From NCBI GenBank assembly GCA_027943245.1, contig JANDJZ010000520.1, forward strand, positions 1 through 32,987: 32,987 bases of DNA, written 5' to 3'. The stretch comes from Acanthamoeba sp. SK_2022b. Lineage: Eukaryota; Discosea; Longamoebia; Acanthamoebidae. The position numbers and the translations under genes are program-made. The first letter of the stretch is position 1. Each line of letters opens with the position of its first letter. The notes beneath the pieces are model-generated. The model was not told the origin of the DNA. It saw only the letters and a program-made list of their open reading frames with translations, and did not search any database. Shown one piece after another: positions 1-11,239 of this stretch.

Positions 1-1272
1 CCGACGGAGCCCATTGGCGGCGGCGACGGTGGCAACGGCAAGTTGTGGGGAGACCTCTGGCCCGCCTTGCCCGCGCCCTGTGCTCCCGCGGCTCGGCGAC
101 GGTCGACCTCGCCGTAGTCGTCCGAGTCCGAGTCGGAGTCGAGGACGATCATCATTCGCTGGCAAGCCGCCGAGTCCGCTGCGGTCGTCGTCGTGGCCGC
201 GCCTACCTTGGGCTCCACGACAGGGGCCGGCCGTCGGCTGATCTGGACACGAGGCGGTCTCTTGAGCTGGGGCAAGGCTACTGGCGCGGGCCGCGGGGCT
301 GCGGGAGCAGAGGGGGAAGGCGTCGGGGAGTTGGCGACGACCGGCGGCGGCGGTTGAGCAGGCTCGGGCGCGCTCCTTGAGCGCCGGCGCGAGGAGAGCG
401 CCAGAGCCTCTGGCTTCGCTGGTCGCGGGACAGGGGCGGTGCTGGCCGCTCTCGCAACGACAGCCAACGGCAAGCATGAAGAGAGGGAGGAGGAGGAGGA
501 GGAAGAGGAGATGGCGGGGGTGGCCAGTACAGGCGCAGGGGCCGCCGGAGAGGAAGGCGCCTCAGCGGACCCGGGTCGCTTGGCCAAACGTGACGGCGTG
601 GGGGAGGGCGCGCCTCGGGGTTTGAGATAGCTCCGGCTGAGCAGCTCTTCGACGTCTCTCTGCCGCTCCTGGAACCGCTTCTGCTCCTGCTCCCGGCGTT
701 GCTGTGGCGACAGGCCATGGCCATGCCAAGGAGGGCGGGGCGGCAGAGGCCTGGAGTCGTGACGTGCCGGGGGCCAGAGCTGGCTTGCCCATCGCGGGGC
801 ATGCCGGGAGAGCAGCCACAACGGATGGGGAGGGGCGGGCAGCAGGTAGGGCGGTCGAGGGGCGGCGGCCGACCCGTCGCTTGGACCTGTTGTGGTGGCG
901 CTACTCGACTTGTCGGGGCTCGATCGAGTGGCCGAGGCGGGCGTAGAAGCGGGGCTGGGTTGCGAAGTAGTAGTGGGGGAGGAGGGGAGCTGCCTGACCA
1001 AGATTTGCTGTAGCGCTGCGCGAACAGCTGGGCTCACCCCTTGCAACTGGCCTTCGCTACTCTGTGGAGGTGAGCAAATTTTGTAGAGAGTGTGGAGTCA
1101 ATGCTTGCGTGCATGTAGAGTCAGGGAAAAGATCCAAAGATGTTTGAAAAGACTCAGAACCAAGTAAAGCCTACTTGGCTCTTGGCTGTTGATTGACCCA
1201 GCACATGCAAGAAGCAACTGGGCGGTGACGTACTTCGGCCTCGTTATGGCGCAAGCTGTTGGTGGCGTTCAT
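1..1272 (-). CDS. Disordered protein with SUMO-interacting-like motif (partial, 3' end outside window)
   Basis: Two exons are visible: 1234-1272, which encodes a 13-residue start (MNATNSLRHNEAE), and 1061 down to the window edge. They are joined in phase 0 by a gtacgt...ccacag intron. The second exon stays open for 353 codons, far longer than chance for this frame. The protein is mostly Ser/Pro/Ala/Arg-rich and probably unstructured. Three segments look ordered: a short amphipathic stretch after the splice (AVRAALQQILVRQL), a charged helix around plus positions 630-710 (RREQEQKRFQERQRDVEELL), and MMIVLDSDSDSDDYGEV near plus 113-157. The last fits the hydrophobic core plus acidic tail of SUMO-interacting motifs. 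I do not recognise the family. A SUMO-dependent nuclear role is inference from that one motif. The C-terminus lies beyond position 1. It shares a 507-bp upstream region with the divergent SDR gene. Confidence 0.7.
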
Positions 1273-1779
1273 TGCACGTGTAGCACAGACAGACACACAG
1301 CAGGGTGTTGGGGAGTGTTCAAGCTGCTGGCGCCAGTGGTCGTGTGTAGAAAGTCAAAGTGACGTTGGGAAAGAACGAACGCGAAGAACGAAGGGGCGTG
1401 ACTTGCCGCCACTTTAAGGATCACTGAGGGGGAGGGGCTTGGGAGGTTTGGCCTCCTGTTTGCTGCCTGAGTTTGCTGCCAAGAGTAGTGGTAGTGGTGC
1501 AGAAGATGCATTCTCTTGGAATCTTGAGGCCCCCCTCTACCCCCTCCTCTGATGCCGCGCTAACGACGACGAGGCAGCGTTTATGACAGTGATTTGGAGT
1601 AAACGACTTTGACTTTGAACCCACGGTGGACTCACGTGATGGGAGAGGTACATAACGGCGCGAGACTTGTTAGCTTGCGGCGAGATCTAGACATTACGCC
1701 GACAAGCGTGTATAAAAAATGCGCAAACAAATCGCTTTTAGATCTACACCAAGAAAAGAAGAGCAAACACAAACACACA
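1273..1779. other. Divergent intergenic region between SIM-like gene and SDR gene A
   Basis: This 507-bp gap separates two start codons on opposite strands and must hold both promoters. A TATA-like box faces the plus-strand gene at 1711-1718. I see no convincing coding exon; the short reading frames here lack family-like composition. A purine-rich plus-strand tract near 1425-1450 is present but unassigned. Confidence 0.6.
1711..1718 (+). promoter_or_regulatory. TATA-like box of SDR gene A
   Basis: The sequence tataaaaa lies 62 bp upstream of the SDR-A start codon in otherwise mixed-composition DNA. The spacing suits a TATA element with a short leader. This is a sequence match only; no transcription start is known. 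Confidence 0.5.
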
Positions 1780-2948
1780 ATGGCATCAGCTGGACACAAG
1801 GGAGTGGCACTGGTCACTGGCGCTAACAAGGGCATCGGGTTTGCTATTGCAGCCCAGCTGGCTCGCGCTCGCCCAGACTTCCAAGTACCCCACCCTCTAG
1901 ATGTAGCGATCTTTCTACAGTAGGCGCTAAACGCTAGCGCGCAGGTGCTGGTGGGCAGCAGAGATCTGGCGAGGGGCGAGGAGGCGGTGGCCAAGCTCAA
2001 GGCCGACGGTGTGCCCAACGTGGAGGTGCTGCACGTAGACCTTGACGATGAGTCCTCCATCACCACTGCGGCCAGCACCGTTGCCAAAACCTACGGAGGT
2101 ACACCGCACGGCGCGACTGTCTGTTGTTGGTTCATTTATTTATACATTTAATTTATTTATACTTTTGTTTTTATTGGTAACAGGATTGGACGTGTTGGTG
2201 AACAACGCGGGCATGGCTTACAAGGGTGATGCCTTTAACGAAGAGGTGGCGAGGTACACACCGCGCACGCTCACGCTCTTGCGGGTGTCGCTGCTCACAC
2301 CCCACGACGTCGTGCAGAACGACGGCAGCCACCAACTACTACGGCACCAAGAACGTCACCCTCCGCTTCCTGCCGCTCATCAGGGACCACGGCCGCGTGG
2401 TCAACGTGTCCTCGCGAGCCGGCTTGCTCTCCAAGCTTTCCTCCGAGTCCCTGAAGCAGGCCTTCGCCCGAGAAGACCTCACGCTTGTGCGCTCCCCCGA
2501 CCATCCATGCCAGATGTGTGTTGTGTGTTGTGTGACTGACTTGGGGTGATATAGGAGGAGCTGGACAAGCTCGTGGATAAGTTCGCGAGCGACGTGGGCC
2601 AGGGCAAGCACGCCCAGGAGGGCTGGCCTTCCAACACCTACGGCGTCTCCAAGATCGCCGTCAACGCTCTCACTCGCGTCCTCGCGCGCCAGGAAGCCAA
2701 GAACGCCTCGCGGTACCCACAATCCCACGCGACACACGACACACACGCGCGACTGACCTATGAGCCACAGTAAGGGCGTGCTGATCAACGCGTGCTGCCC
2801 GGGCTGGTGCCGTACGGACATGGCTGGGTCCAAGGCGCCCCGATCGCCCGAGGAAGGCGCCGACGTGGCCGTCTACCTCGCACTCCTGCCTCACGACTCC
2901 TCCGCCAATGGCCTCTTCTTTGCCGAACGCCAACAAATCGACTACTGA
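1780..2948 (+). CDS. Carbonyl reductase-like short-chain dehydrogenase (SDR A)
   Basis: Six exons: 1780-1884, 1945-2098, 2184-2253, 2318-2486, 2555-2712, 2771-2948, giving 277 aa, the size of animal CBR1-type carbonyl reductases. Members are NADPH-dependent, mostly cytosolic enzymes reducing carbonyls and quinones. Visible family marks are the nucleotide motif TGANKGIG (13-20), NNAG (93-96), active-site Asn116 in TNYYGT, catalytic Ser142 in NVSS, and Tyr195/Lys199 in YGVSK. The insert before the active-site Tyr ending HAQEGWPSNTYGVSK is typical of the CBR1 group, as is the end NACCPGWCRTDMAG. The catalytic tetrad is complete, so activity is expected; the substrate is unknown. All five introns are GT-AG and phase-consistent. 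It has an inverted paralog at 5477-6821. Confidence 0.92.
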
Positions 2949-3260
2949 AGCCATAAACACCTTCGCCTTTCACTTGTTGTAGTTGTTGGAACAAGGACCA
3001 CGGTGAGTCAAGCACGAATAGGCGACAGGGGTCAGCGATGCGCTCTGTGGTCAGCTCTGTTATTCTCTCTGTTGTTGAGAGAATCGGCCGAGACAAGTGT
3101 AGCGGCGTGATACCTTGAGCCAAGGCGTTCTTGGCTATCTCCGAAGCAGCTCTCCCGGCCATTTAGGTAGAATACATGCAACCGTAATTGATATTAAACG
3201 AGGATGTGTGAAACACCTCATTGTCCTGGCTTACCGACGAACTGAACCAAGAAGTACAGC
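2949..3260. other. Intergenic region after SDR A
   Basis: This 312-bp gap between the SDR-A stop and the next start has no gene I can support. It should contain the SDR-A 3' UTR and the promoter of the membrane-protein gene. The only visible structure is the hairpin listed separately. A weak AT-rich stretch (gatattaaac) lies about 70 bp before the next ATG. Confidence 0.5.
3062..3084. repeat. Perfect hairpin-forming inverted repeat
   Basis: attctctc and gagagaat flank a 7-nt loop, an 8-bp perfect stem. It sits about 115 bp past the SDR-A stop codon. It could be 3' UTR structure or chance. Confidence 0.5.
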
Positions 3261-5255
3261 ATGTCTCGATCGCGGTGCCTTGGGGCAGCTCCTCTGTCAG
3301 TGCTGGGAGTGATCGTCCTCCTTGGCTTGTTTTCCACCAAGTTGGTCGCTGTACAGCCAGAGTGCGGCGAATTGGCCAGCAACATGGACGTTTTTACGAC
3401 CACCTCTTGGACGAACCAGGTCTTGGCCCAGAGGTTTGAGGTTACCTACGCTGTCATGGCCTCCAATTTCTCCGTTGAACTGAGAAGCAGTGCGTTCTCC
3501 CTTTCCCTGGTCGTCTGTATTGGGCGTTCTTTTAAGTCATATGCGCAGACTATTCAGTCGTGACTACAGCTGGACTTTACTCTGAGACCAATGGCCTTCC
3601 TGGCGCTCCCCTGCCCCAGGGCTCACTCATTGTGCCAAGCCCCCTCGGTGGTTACCCCGCGCTGACCACCTTCGTTGTTAATAGCTCAGCGATTGGGGAC
3701 GAAGAAGGGCTATACCTGCCCCAGGGCTTCTATTGGTTGGTTCTGGCGGCGTATAACTCCTCCATGTTGGTATCCATGTCTTATCTCAACCAGACAGTGT
3801 TACCCAACACGTCTCTCCCGATTGCACTCCACGGCATTGCGATCAAGAGCTCCTTCCCCGCTCCGTGGCTGGTCCAGAATTTAACCTTCAAATTCAAGGC
3901 CAACGGCTGTGACCTGACTGGCATTCCTTCGCCCTCACCCAGCCCATCCTCATCTCCATCTCCATCACCATCTTCATCCACCTGGCCCCTGCCTCAAGCC
4001 CCTTTTGTGCAGCCCATCTTCAACGACTCCCTGCCCCAAGTTAAGCTTTTGCCCGTTGGTCCGTCCCTATCTGTTTAGCCAAAGTTGCTTCTCCTGCTCA
4101 AGTCGCTCTCCAATGATCAGACAACCAAGGCAAGGTAGGCAATCCAGATGACGGTGCTCAGTTCTCTTTCATGTTGGTGGAAGAGGTGGGGCCCAATGGT
4201 ACCGTAGAAGGCAGTTATCCTCTTACCCAAGGTAGTCTGACTTGTCTCTTCTACATTATAGAATGTTCAAATTACTGACTTCCTTATGGCAGCGCACTGG
4301 GTGGAGACAAAGTTCGTTCCTCCAAGTGGTGGTGATGCTGCTGTGGCAGTTGGCTACAAGAGTGAGCTGGCCAACAACGTTACCCTGTACTACAGTTTCT
4401 TCTCCTACAACAAGTCTGTTGAAGTTGATGTTGGTATTGCCTCCACCACTCCAAATACTCTCCTCTGCAGAGCTCATTCAATTCTATGTGTATGTGTGTA
4501 CATGTGTTTTTGCCTGGGTATGGTACAGGAGACAACTTTACACTGCCCATGACGCCAGCGTTTTTCAAGTTTTCTTTGTTCATCACCACTTGGCCGTGGC
4601 TATCACCGTACACCCTAGCGCATTTGAGTGGTTTGCCTAACTCCTCTCACATGAAACCGCCGCTGACAGGAACAACACGTTGAGGCTGACCATCAACGTG
4701 GAGCCCAAGTTCCCCACTGCCAAGGTGGCCGTTGGCTCACCCAAGCAGGGCATGACCTCAGTCTTTCTCGGCCCGCCACCAGAGGCTGCCATCTTCGCCG
4801 GTGTGCTCGTTCGCTTTATCGATTTTGGACTGGCTGGGACAGACGGCCGCGCTATCATCAAAGTCCAGGCGGATGTCGACGAGGCGTTGTCCAATCTCGT
4901 GTTTGAGATGGCACACTTCTCCCATAACCTCTCCTACGACCCTGGTACACCACCACCAACCACACCACCAATCCAAGTGTAGTCAATAAGTGGGACTCAT
5001 GGACGTGCGGGTGCCTGTTCCACAGACCTGGCGGTGCTGGTGGGGCGCTCAGAGCGTGGCGAAGATGGAGGAGGAGGAACAGATCTGGCACTGGTGGTGG
5101 CGGTCTCGGTGGCCATTCCACTAGCGGTGATATTCGTGCTGACGGTTATCGGAGGCATTCTGCTGGTCATCTACGTTCGCCGTCCGCGTCACACGGTGGG
5201 GTCGGTCAACTTTGGCCAGCGTGATGGTGTTCAGACCGAGGATAACCAACTGTAA
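3261..5255 (+). CDS. Type I single-pass membrane protein with large ectodomain
   Basis: Seven exons: 3261-3489, 3549-4058, 4121-4231, 4293-4433, 4529-4607, 4670-4944, 5026-5255, giving 524 aa. The N-terminus is a signal peptide (hydrophobic LSVLGVIVLLGLF, ending near residue 30). The lumenal part has many N-glycosylation sequons and a Ser/Pro stretch of SPSP type. A transmembrane helix lies at about 469-498, stop-transfer Arg residues follow, and the cytosolic tail is about 25 aa. Residues about 284-450 align with the secreted protein at 24536-25652: K-F...W-P, then H-F-x-x-x-L-x-Y-D-P near the end. I do not recognise the domain; a surface role is inferred from topology. Exon 4 needs the acceptor at 4292; the nearer AG at 4260 leads to a stop. 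It lies between the two inverted SDR genes. Confidence 0.82.
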
Positions 5256-5476
5256 ACACAACTTGCGTGCATCAACATCATGTTACGTGAGAGCTCGCGT
5301 GTTTAAGGACAAAGCGCGGATAGGACTTGGTCAGCTCAGCTTCCCGCCATCTCCTTTACGTAACCCCGTGTTGGAAGCGCCAACTGTTTTGCTAAGCTGA
5401 GGAGGCATTTTGTAAACGGCTGTTGACGGTATGACTTGATACAAAATCGTCACGCGAGATCGCATGCCTCCTCTGG

Positions 5477-5594
5477 CTAGAAGCTGAGCTCCTTTCGTTC
5501 GCCAAAGAGAAGGCCGTTGGACGCGGCGTCCACCGGCAGAAGCGACAGGTACACCGCCACGTCGGCTCCCTGCTCGGCTGTTACGACCACGACG

Positions 5595-5628
<34 letters not shown>

Positions 5629-6821
5629 TTGCTTGTTGAGATGGACGAGCAGGCGCTTGTTTCTTTGTGTTGCCACTTCGAATACGTAGCGGGGGATCGA
5701 GGGAGAGAGACACGTACGAGAGCGAGGCGCCTTGGGTCCCGCCAGGTCGGTGCGGCAGAAGCCCGGGCAGCACGCGTTCACCAGCACTCCCGTCCTGGCG
5801 CGCAAGGTGAGTCAGACTCGGCAGGAAGATGCATAGAGCAACCCTGGCCTACACGTCGGAGGGCCGTACCTGTTTGGGTTGTTGGCCTCCATGCGGGCGA
5901 GGACTCGGGTCAACGCGTTGGTGCCTGCGCGTAGGCCGAGTGAGCACATGTACGCGAGCGCTCATTGCAGTCAGTCGGGCCACGCGCACCTATCTTGGAC
6001 ACCCAATAGGGAGCGGTGGGGTAGCCGGGACTGGCCGGCCAGCCCTCCTCCTTGTGTCGGCCCTGGGCCACGTCGGCCACGAACTTCTCCATCAGACCGT
6101 CCAGCTCCTCCAGCGTGAGATCGGGCTTGGCAAAGGCCGCCTTGAGCGTGGGCACGGTGAGCTTGGACAGCGACGCCATCCGCGCGGTGACGTTCACCAC
6201 TCGACCTACCATGCGTGCATACATAACGATCGTTCAGTCGTTGCTCTATACGTGAGTCTACTACGGCAAGCGTGTACCGTTGTCACGTAGGAGAGGAATG
6301 AAGCGCGAGCTCACGTGTCTTGTGCCGTAGTAGTTGGTGTCGATAGTCGCTCTGGACGAGCCACATAGGGTCAGAGACCACCACATCGCCACGGTGTGCT
6401 GGACGACATGCATGGGCCGTTGGCGCACCTGGCGTCGTCCTCAGTGAAGGTGTTGCCTTTGAGCGCGATGGCCGCGTTGTTGACCAGCACGTCCAGGCCG
6501 CCGAACTCGTCGTTGACCTCGACGGCCGCGGTGTGGATTGACAGCTCATCGTCGAGGTCTACGTGCAGCGCGCGCACATTGTTCAAGCCCTCGGCCCTGA
6601 GCTTAGTCACCGCCTCGTCGCCCCTTTCCAGGTCCCTGCACCCCAGCAGCACCTTCAAGCAAAACAAGGTCGTTAATTAACAGACCGCTACATCTTGTGA
6701 GCTGGCCACTTGCCTGGTAATTGGGTCGAGCACGGGCCAGTTGGGCAGCAATCGCAAACCCAATGCCCTTGTTGGCTCCCGTCACCAGCGCCGCTCCTGT
6801 TTTCTGTCCTACTGCTGCCAT
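5477..6821 (-). CDS. Carbonyl reductase-like short-chain dehydrogenase (SDR B), catalytic Ser replaced
   Basis: Seven exons (minus order): 6714-6821, 6429-6652, 6278-6351, 5990-6205, 5870-5924, 5718-5794, 5477-5577, giving 284 aa. It is clearly paralogous to SDR A: TGANKGIG, NNAA, TNYYGT, the EEGWP segment, YWVSK (Tyr202, Lys206) and NACCPGFCRTDLAG. Two differences stand out. The catalytic Ser position (NVSS in A) reads NVTA, so Ala143 replaces the Ser. About seven extra residues (PGYPTAP region) precede the active-site Tyr. Reduced or altered activity is therefore likely, unless Thr142 substitutes. The first intron uses a GC donor (gcaagt). Intron positions overlap only partly with those of A. 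It is divergent from MSH2, with 252 bp between starts. Confidence 0.9.
5595..5628. repeat. Compound (AC)n(AG)n microsatellite in SDR B intron
   Basis: A run of AC dinucleotides passes directly into AG dinucleotides. It lies in the last intron of SDR B, close to its 3' splice site, and forms a CT/GT-rich tract on the coding strand. Confidence 0.9.
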
Positions 6822-6854
6822 CTTCGATAATTATGTCGTTTTGTTTGCTTTAGA

Positions 6855-6868
6855 GCTGCAGCTGCAGC
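6855..6868. repeat. 14-bp palindrome in the SDR B/MSH2 divergent promoter
   Basis: gctgcagctgcagc is a perfect palindrome 34 bp upstream of the SDR-B start and 206 bp upstream of MSH2. It could bind a dimeric factor. No factor is identified. Confidence 0.5.
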
Positions 6869-7073
6869 CCAGCTGGTTCAGGCCTGCCATGACTGCTGGT
6901 CAAGTCATCATCTGCAAAAAGACACGCAACAGATCTGCGGCTGAAACGCTTTGGTAATCTTTTCGAAACCAGAACAAAACAACTTTTGGGGATTTAGGAA
7001 AGACGCCGCCACAGCGAATCCAAACGAATTGCACTTTTGGTTTGGCATCTTGTGGTGGCGAAGAGAACACAGG

Positions 7074-8474
7074 ATGAAGAGAGGCAGAGGCGGCAGAGGT
7101 GCTAAATCAGGAGGATCGGCGAGGGCGCCGCCGGCCAAAAAGAGAAAGGCCGACGCGGATGACTCCCAGCAGGACAATGATGATGGAAACGACATGGACA
7201 CGACCGCCGGGCTTACCTTTGCCGGTACACTGCTACATCTCATCTCTTTATTTTTTTTAAAAAAAACCAAAACTAATCCTATTATTATCTTTTAATACGA
7301 ATAACACAGACAAGGGAGAGGAGACTGGCTTCTGTTCGTTCTTCAACTCGCTCAACAAGAACAAGCCGAAGGACCTCGTCCGCTTCTTTGAGAGAAGGGT
7401 ACTCTCCTTTACCAGCGGGCCACAACCTGACAAAAGCACCCACTCATTGTGCATTTTTCATTTTATTTAACTACACAGAACGGACCCAACTCTTACCACA
7501 CGGCACACGGCGAGGACGCTCTCCTCATCGCCAATGACTATTACCACACCACCGACGCGATCACTTATCTGGGTGAGTGCCCTCTCTATCCTTTACTCAT
7601 GTCGTGCGGCGCCATTAACCAAAAACTGGCCGTTACCGCCAGGTGCGGAGGGACCGGACGGGCAAGGCGGCATTCCGTCGCAGGCCATATCGCATTCGCT
7701 GTTTGTCGACATCGTCCGCGATCTCCTTGTCAACAAGCGTTGCCGCATCGAAGTGTGGGCCGTCCCTACCGGCGGTCCCAAGAATGTGCAGAACAACTGG
7801 AAGATCATCAAGCGGGCCTCGCCCGGCAACATCCACGATTTTGAGGACCTCATGTTCCAGGACGACGCTGCGCCCGGCACCGACAACCCAATCACGCTCG
7901 CCCTGCAGTTTGGCATCAAAGACGGTGCGCGCGTGCTCTAGGTTTGGTTGCCTTTTCCGTTGCTCACCGAGCCCTGACCACTGCACTCGCATGCATGCAC
8001 ACAACAGGGCAAAGAATGGTGGGCGCAGCATTCATCGACCTGAACACTCGCACGCTCAACGTGTGCGAATTCGACGACGACCACCTATCCAGTGTGTATG
8101 CTATCCATACGCCTCGAATTCGCTCTATACACGCAAGGCAGCGCAGCGCGCAGACTCCGCTCTGCGCACATGTCGCCTTATACTCGTACGCGTGCGCCTG
8201 CAGAGAGTCGCTGGTCGTCCAGACCGGAGCCACCGAATGTCTGCTCGTGCACGAAGACGAGGCTGAGACGACGCGCATCCTGACGGTGCTCGAGGCGTGC
8301 AACGTGCTCGATACGCCCAAGAGGAAAGGTGCCCGCCCTCACTAACCATGACTCACGCTTGTCGGTCTTGCTCATTCCACTCTCTCTGTCAAATGCAAGG
8401 CGAGTTTTCGATTCATACACTGGAGCAGGATCTGACGACCCTGCTCGCCCTGCCGCCGCTTCAGCACAACTATG

Positions 8475-8530
<56 letters not shown>

Positions 8531-11167
8531 ACAACGCATACGTACACGCATCTCACCGGGTTGTCGTCTGCAGACGAGATGCAAAAGCAGTTTGCAATGG
8601 GCGCGGCGGCCTGCTTGATTCGCCATTTTGAGGTATGCCCCCGTCTTGCGCCCTCGCCTCGCCTCGTGTGCATTGGACGGACAATCCGACTGACAAGGGG
8701 ATCGCTTGCAGCTCCTCTCCGACAGCAACAACATCAACAAATGGCACCTCAAATCCCACAATTTTGGCCAGGTACGCCCACTTTGATCCCCTTCGCTTCA
8801 TCATCGCTGTCGAGGTCCATAGTGATGGCTTGGCCATTTTACAGTATATGCGGCTGGACAGAACCGCATTCGTGACTCTGCACCTGATCCCTGAAGGGAA
8901 AGATAGTACGGTCCCTCACTTTTGTCTTAATATTTAATCATTTTAATAATTGGAAATGTTTACAGAAAAATTGTTGTCAAAAAAAATATATGCTATCGCG
9001 AGACGTGATGCCTCGGTTGACTAACGCGATGCGTGTTGGTGATCCACCCAGAGCGTTCGATGAGTCTGTTTTCCTTGCTTAATCACTGTCGCACGCCAAT
9101 GGGCTCTCGGCGACTTGTTCAATGGATTAAGCAGGTGACCACTACTACGTGCTAGCGTTGTTGTGTTGTGTTGTGTTGTGTTGTGTTGTGTTGTGTTGTG
9201 TTGTGTTGTGTTGTGTTGTGTTGTGTTTGGTGATCGGGGACACTGACCGATCGGTGACGAACGCAACGTCACAGCCCTTGAGCTCTCTGGAGCAAATCGT
9301 CGAGAGGCAGAACATCGTCGAGCTGTTCTTTGAGGATTCCGAGCTGCGGCGCACACTGCAGGAAAACCACCTGAAGCGCGTGCCCGACGTCAACCGCCTG
9401 ATGCGCAAGATCGTCAAGGGCAATGCTGGACTTCAGGTTCACCCTTGCATTTTCTCATTTCAAATGATTTTATTATTTATTCTTGTTATCTTCAAATAAT
9501 TTATGAGCTCCCTTTTAATTTTTGTTTATTGCAGGATATCCTGAGGCTCTACCAATTCGTTGAGAAGCTGGTGGGCGTCCACATGGCCCTCAGCTTCTAC
9601 GCCGGCGAACACAAGGAACTCGTCACCACCAAATACGAGGAGCCCCTAGCCGTACGTACATGAGCGCACCGGCACGCACACCACACAACACCACACAACA
9701 CCACACCACCACACCACACACTTCACACTTCACACAAGTCATGCTGATACCATCTTGTGGTACGTGTCGTTACAGGAGCTGATCGAAAGCTTCAAGCAAT
9801 TCGAGGCCATGGTTGAGACGATGGTGGACCTCTCACTGATTGACCAGCACGAGTACCGCATTCGCCCCGACTTTGACGACGACCTCAAGGAGTTCTACAC
9901 GGGCCTGCAGAGGTCCAAGCAGAAGATGGAGGACCTCCGCTGTCGGGTGCGTCTCACCGGCGGCTATCCCGGCCAGCTGTCCCTGCTGACGCGCGCACGC
10001 GATCACGCGATTGGGGGGGGGGCAGATCGCGGAGGAGCTCGGGTTGGACACGAAGGAGCTCAAGCTGGAGAGCTCGAAGCACGTGGGCTACTACTTCCGA
10101 CTGACGGCCAAGGTATTCATAGCGCGCGCGCGAATGCACACGCGTCTGCAGTCAAGATAGCGTAAGCGCAAGGGTAAAAATGATCTTGATTGTTGATTGG
10201 TTGGTTTGGTTGGTGGGCAACAGAACGAGAAGCTGATCCGCAACCGCAAGGACTTCATTCGCGTGGAGGGGCAGAAGAAGGACGGCGTCAAGTTCCGCAA
10301 CTCTGACCTCCACCGGTAACCCGCCATACATTTTTATCCGAGATACATATTCTATATACATATTTAAATATTCCAAGATATCTTGTCTCGCGCCAGTACG
10401 GCGGTGTCATACTCACCATGATTATTGCTGCTCCAGGCTGAACGAGAGTTACAAGAAGTTCAACCGCTCTTACGAACAGAAGCAAGCGCAGATCGTGGCC
10501 AGCGTTGTCACCACCACGTGTACGTGCTCGCGCTCGCGCTCGCGCTGTGTGTACAGTGGTTTGACCACTGTTTGTTTGCGCACATGGGCGCAGCCACGTA
10601 TCAGCAGCCCATGGAGCGCGCGTCGGAGATCATCGCCGACTTGGACGCGTTCGTGAGGTGCGCTGCGCCTCTCGTGTTGCACGCACGGCCCATGCAATGG
10701 CGTTGGCTGACTGTAGCACCTGATCTTGCCGCAGCATGGCCCATGTGTCCGCCAACTGGCGATACACGCGGCCCCAGCTCACTGAGCCCGGCGTAGGGGA
10801 CATCATCATCAAGGTACGCACGCACACACGCACACAAGCGCTATACTAATACTTACTCTTCACCTCCGCACATGTCGTCGTACAGGGAAGCAGGCACCCA
10901 TGCCTGGAGACGATGGACCAGATCAACTTCATCGCCAACGACGTCAGCCTTACGCGCGGTTCGGCGTCCCTGTCGCTTTTATATTTATATATTGTTTTCC
11001 TGTGCTGAAATATGTTTTATCTGATTTTATTTTAAGAATATTAAAAAAAAATGCCACTGACCCTCTCTGTGTTCAGACAAATCGCGAGTGCAGATCATCA
11101 CTGGCCCGAACATGGGCGGCAAATCCACGTACGCCGCAGCCTCACGCATGCACGCACGGCCGCTCCT

Positions 11168-11239
<72 letters not shown>

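Noticed and set aside
4232..4292. In-frame stop suggesting the membrane-protein gene is broken
   Set aside because: Using the acceptor at 4292 instead of the AG at 4260 gives an in-phase join (LTQ-AHWVETKF) with no stop.
8096..8203. Alternative MSH2 exon 5 donors (after TCC A or TCC AGT)
   Set aside because: Only the donor at 8096 with the acceptor at 8203 gives [12 protein letters not shown], matching MSH2 length residue for residue.
9161..9226. TTGTG repeat as telomere-like or CRISPR-like array
   Set aside because: Units are contiguous with no spacers, sit within an MSH2 intron and do not match telomere repeats.
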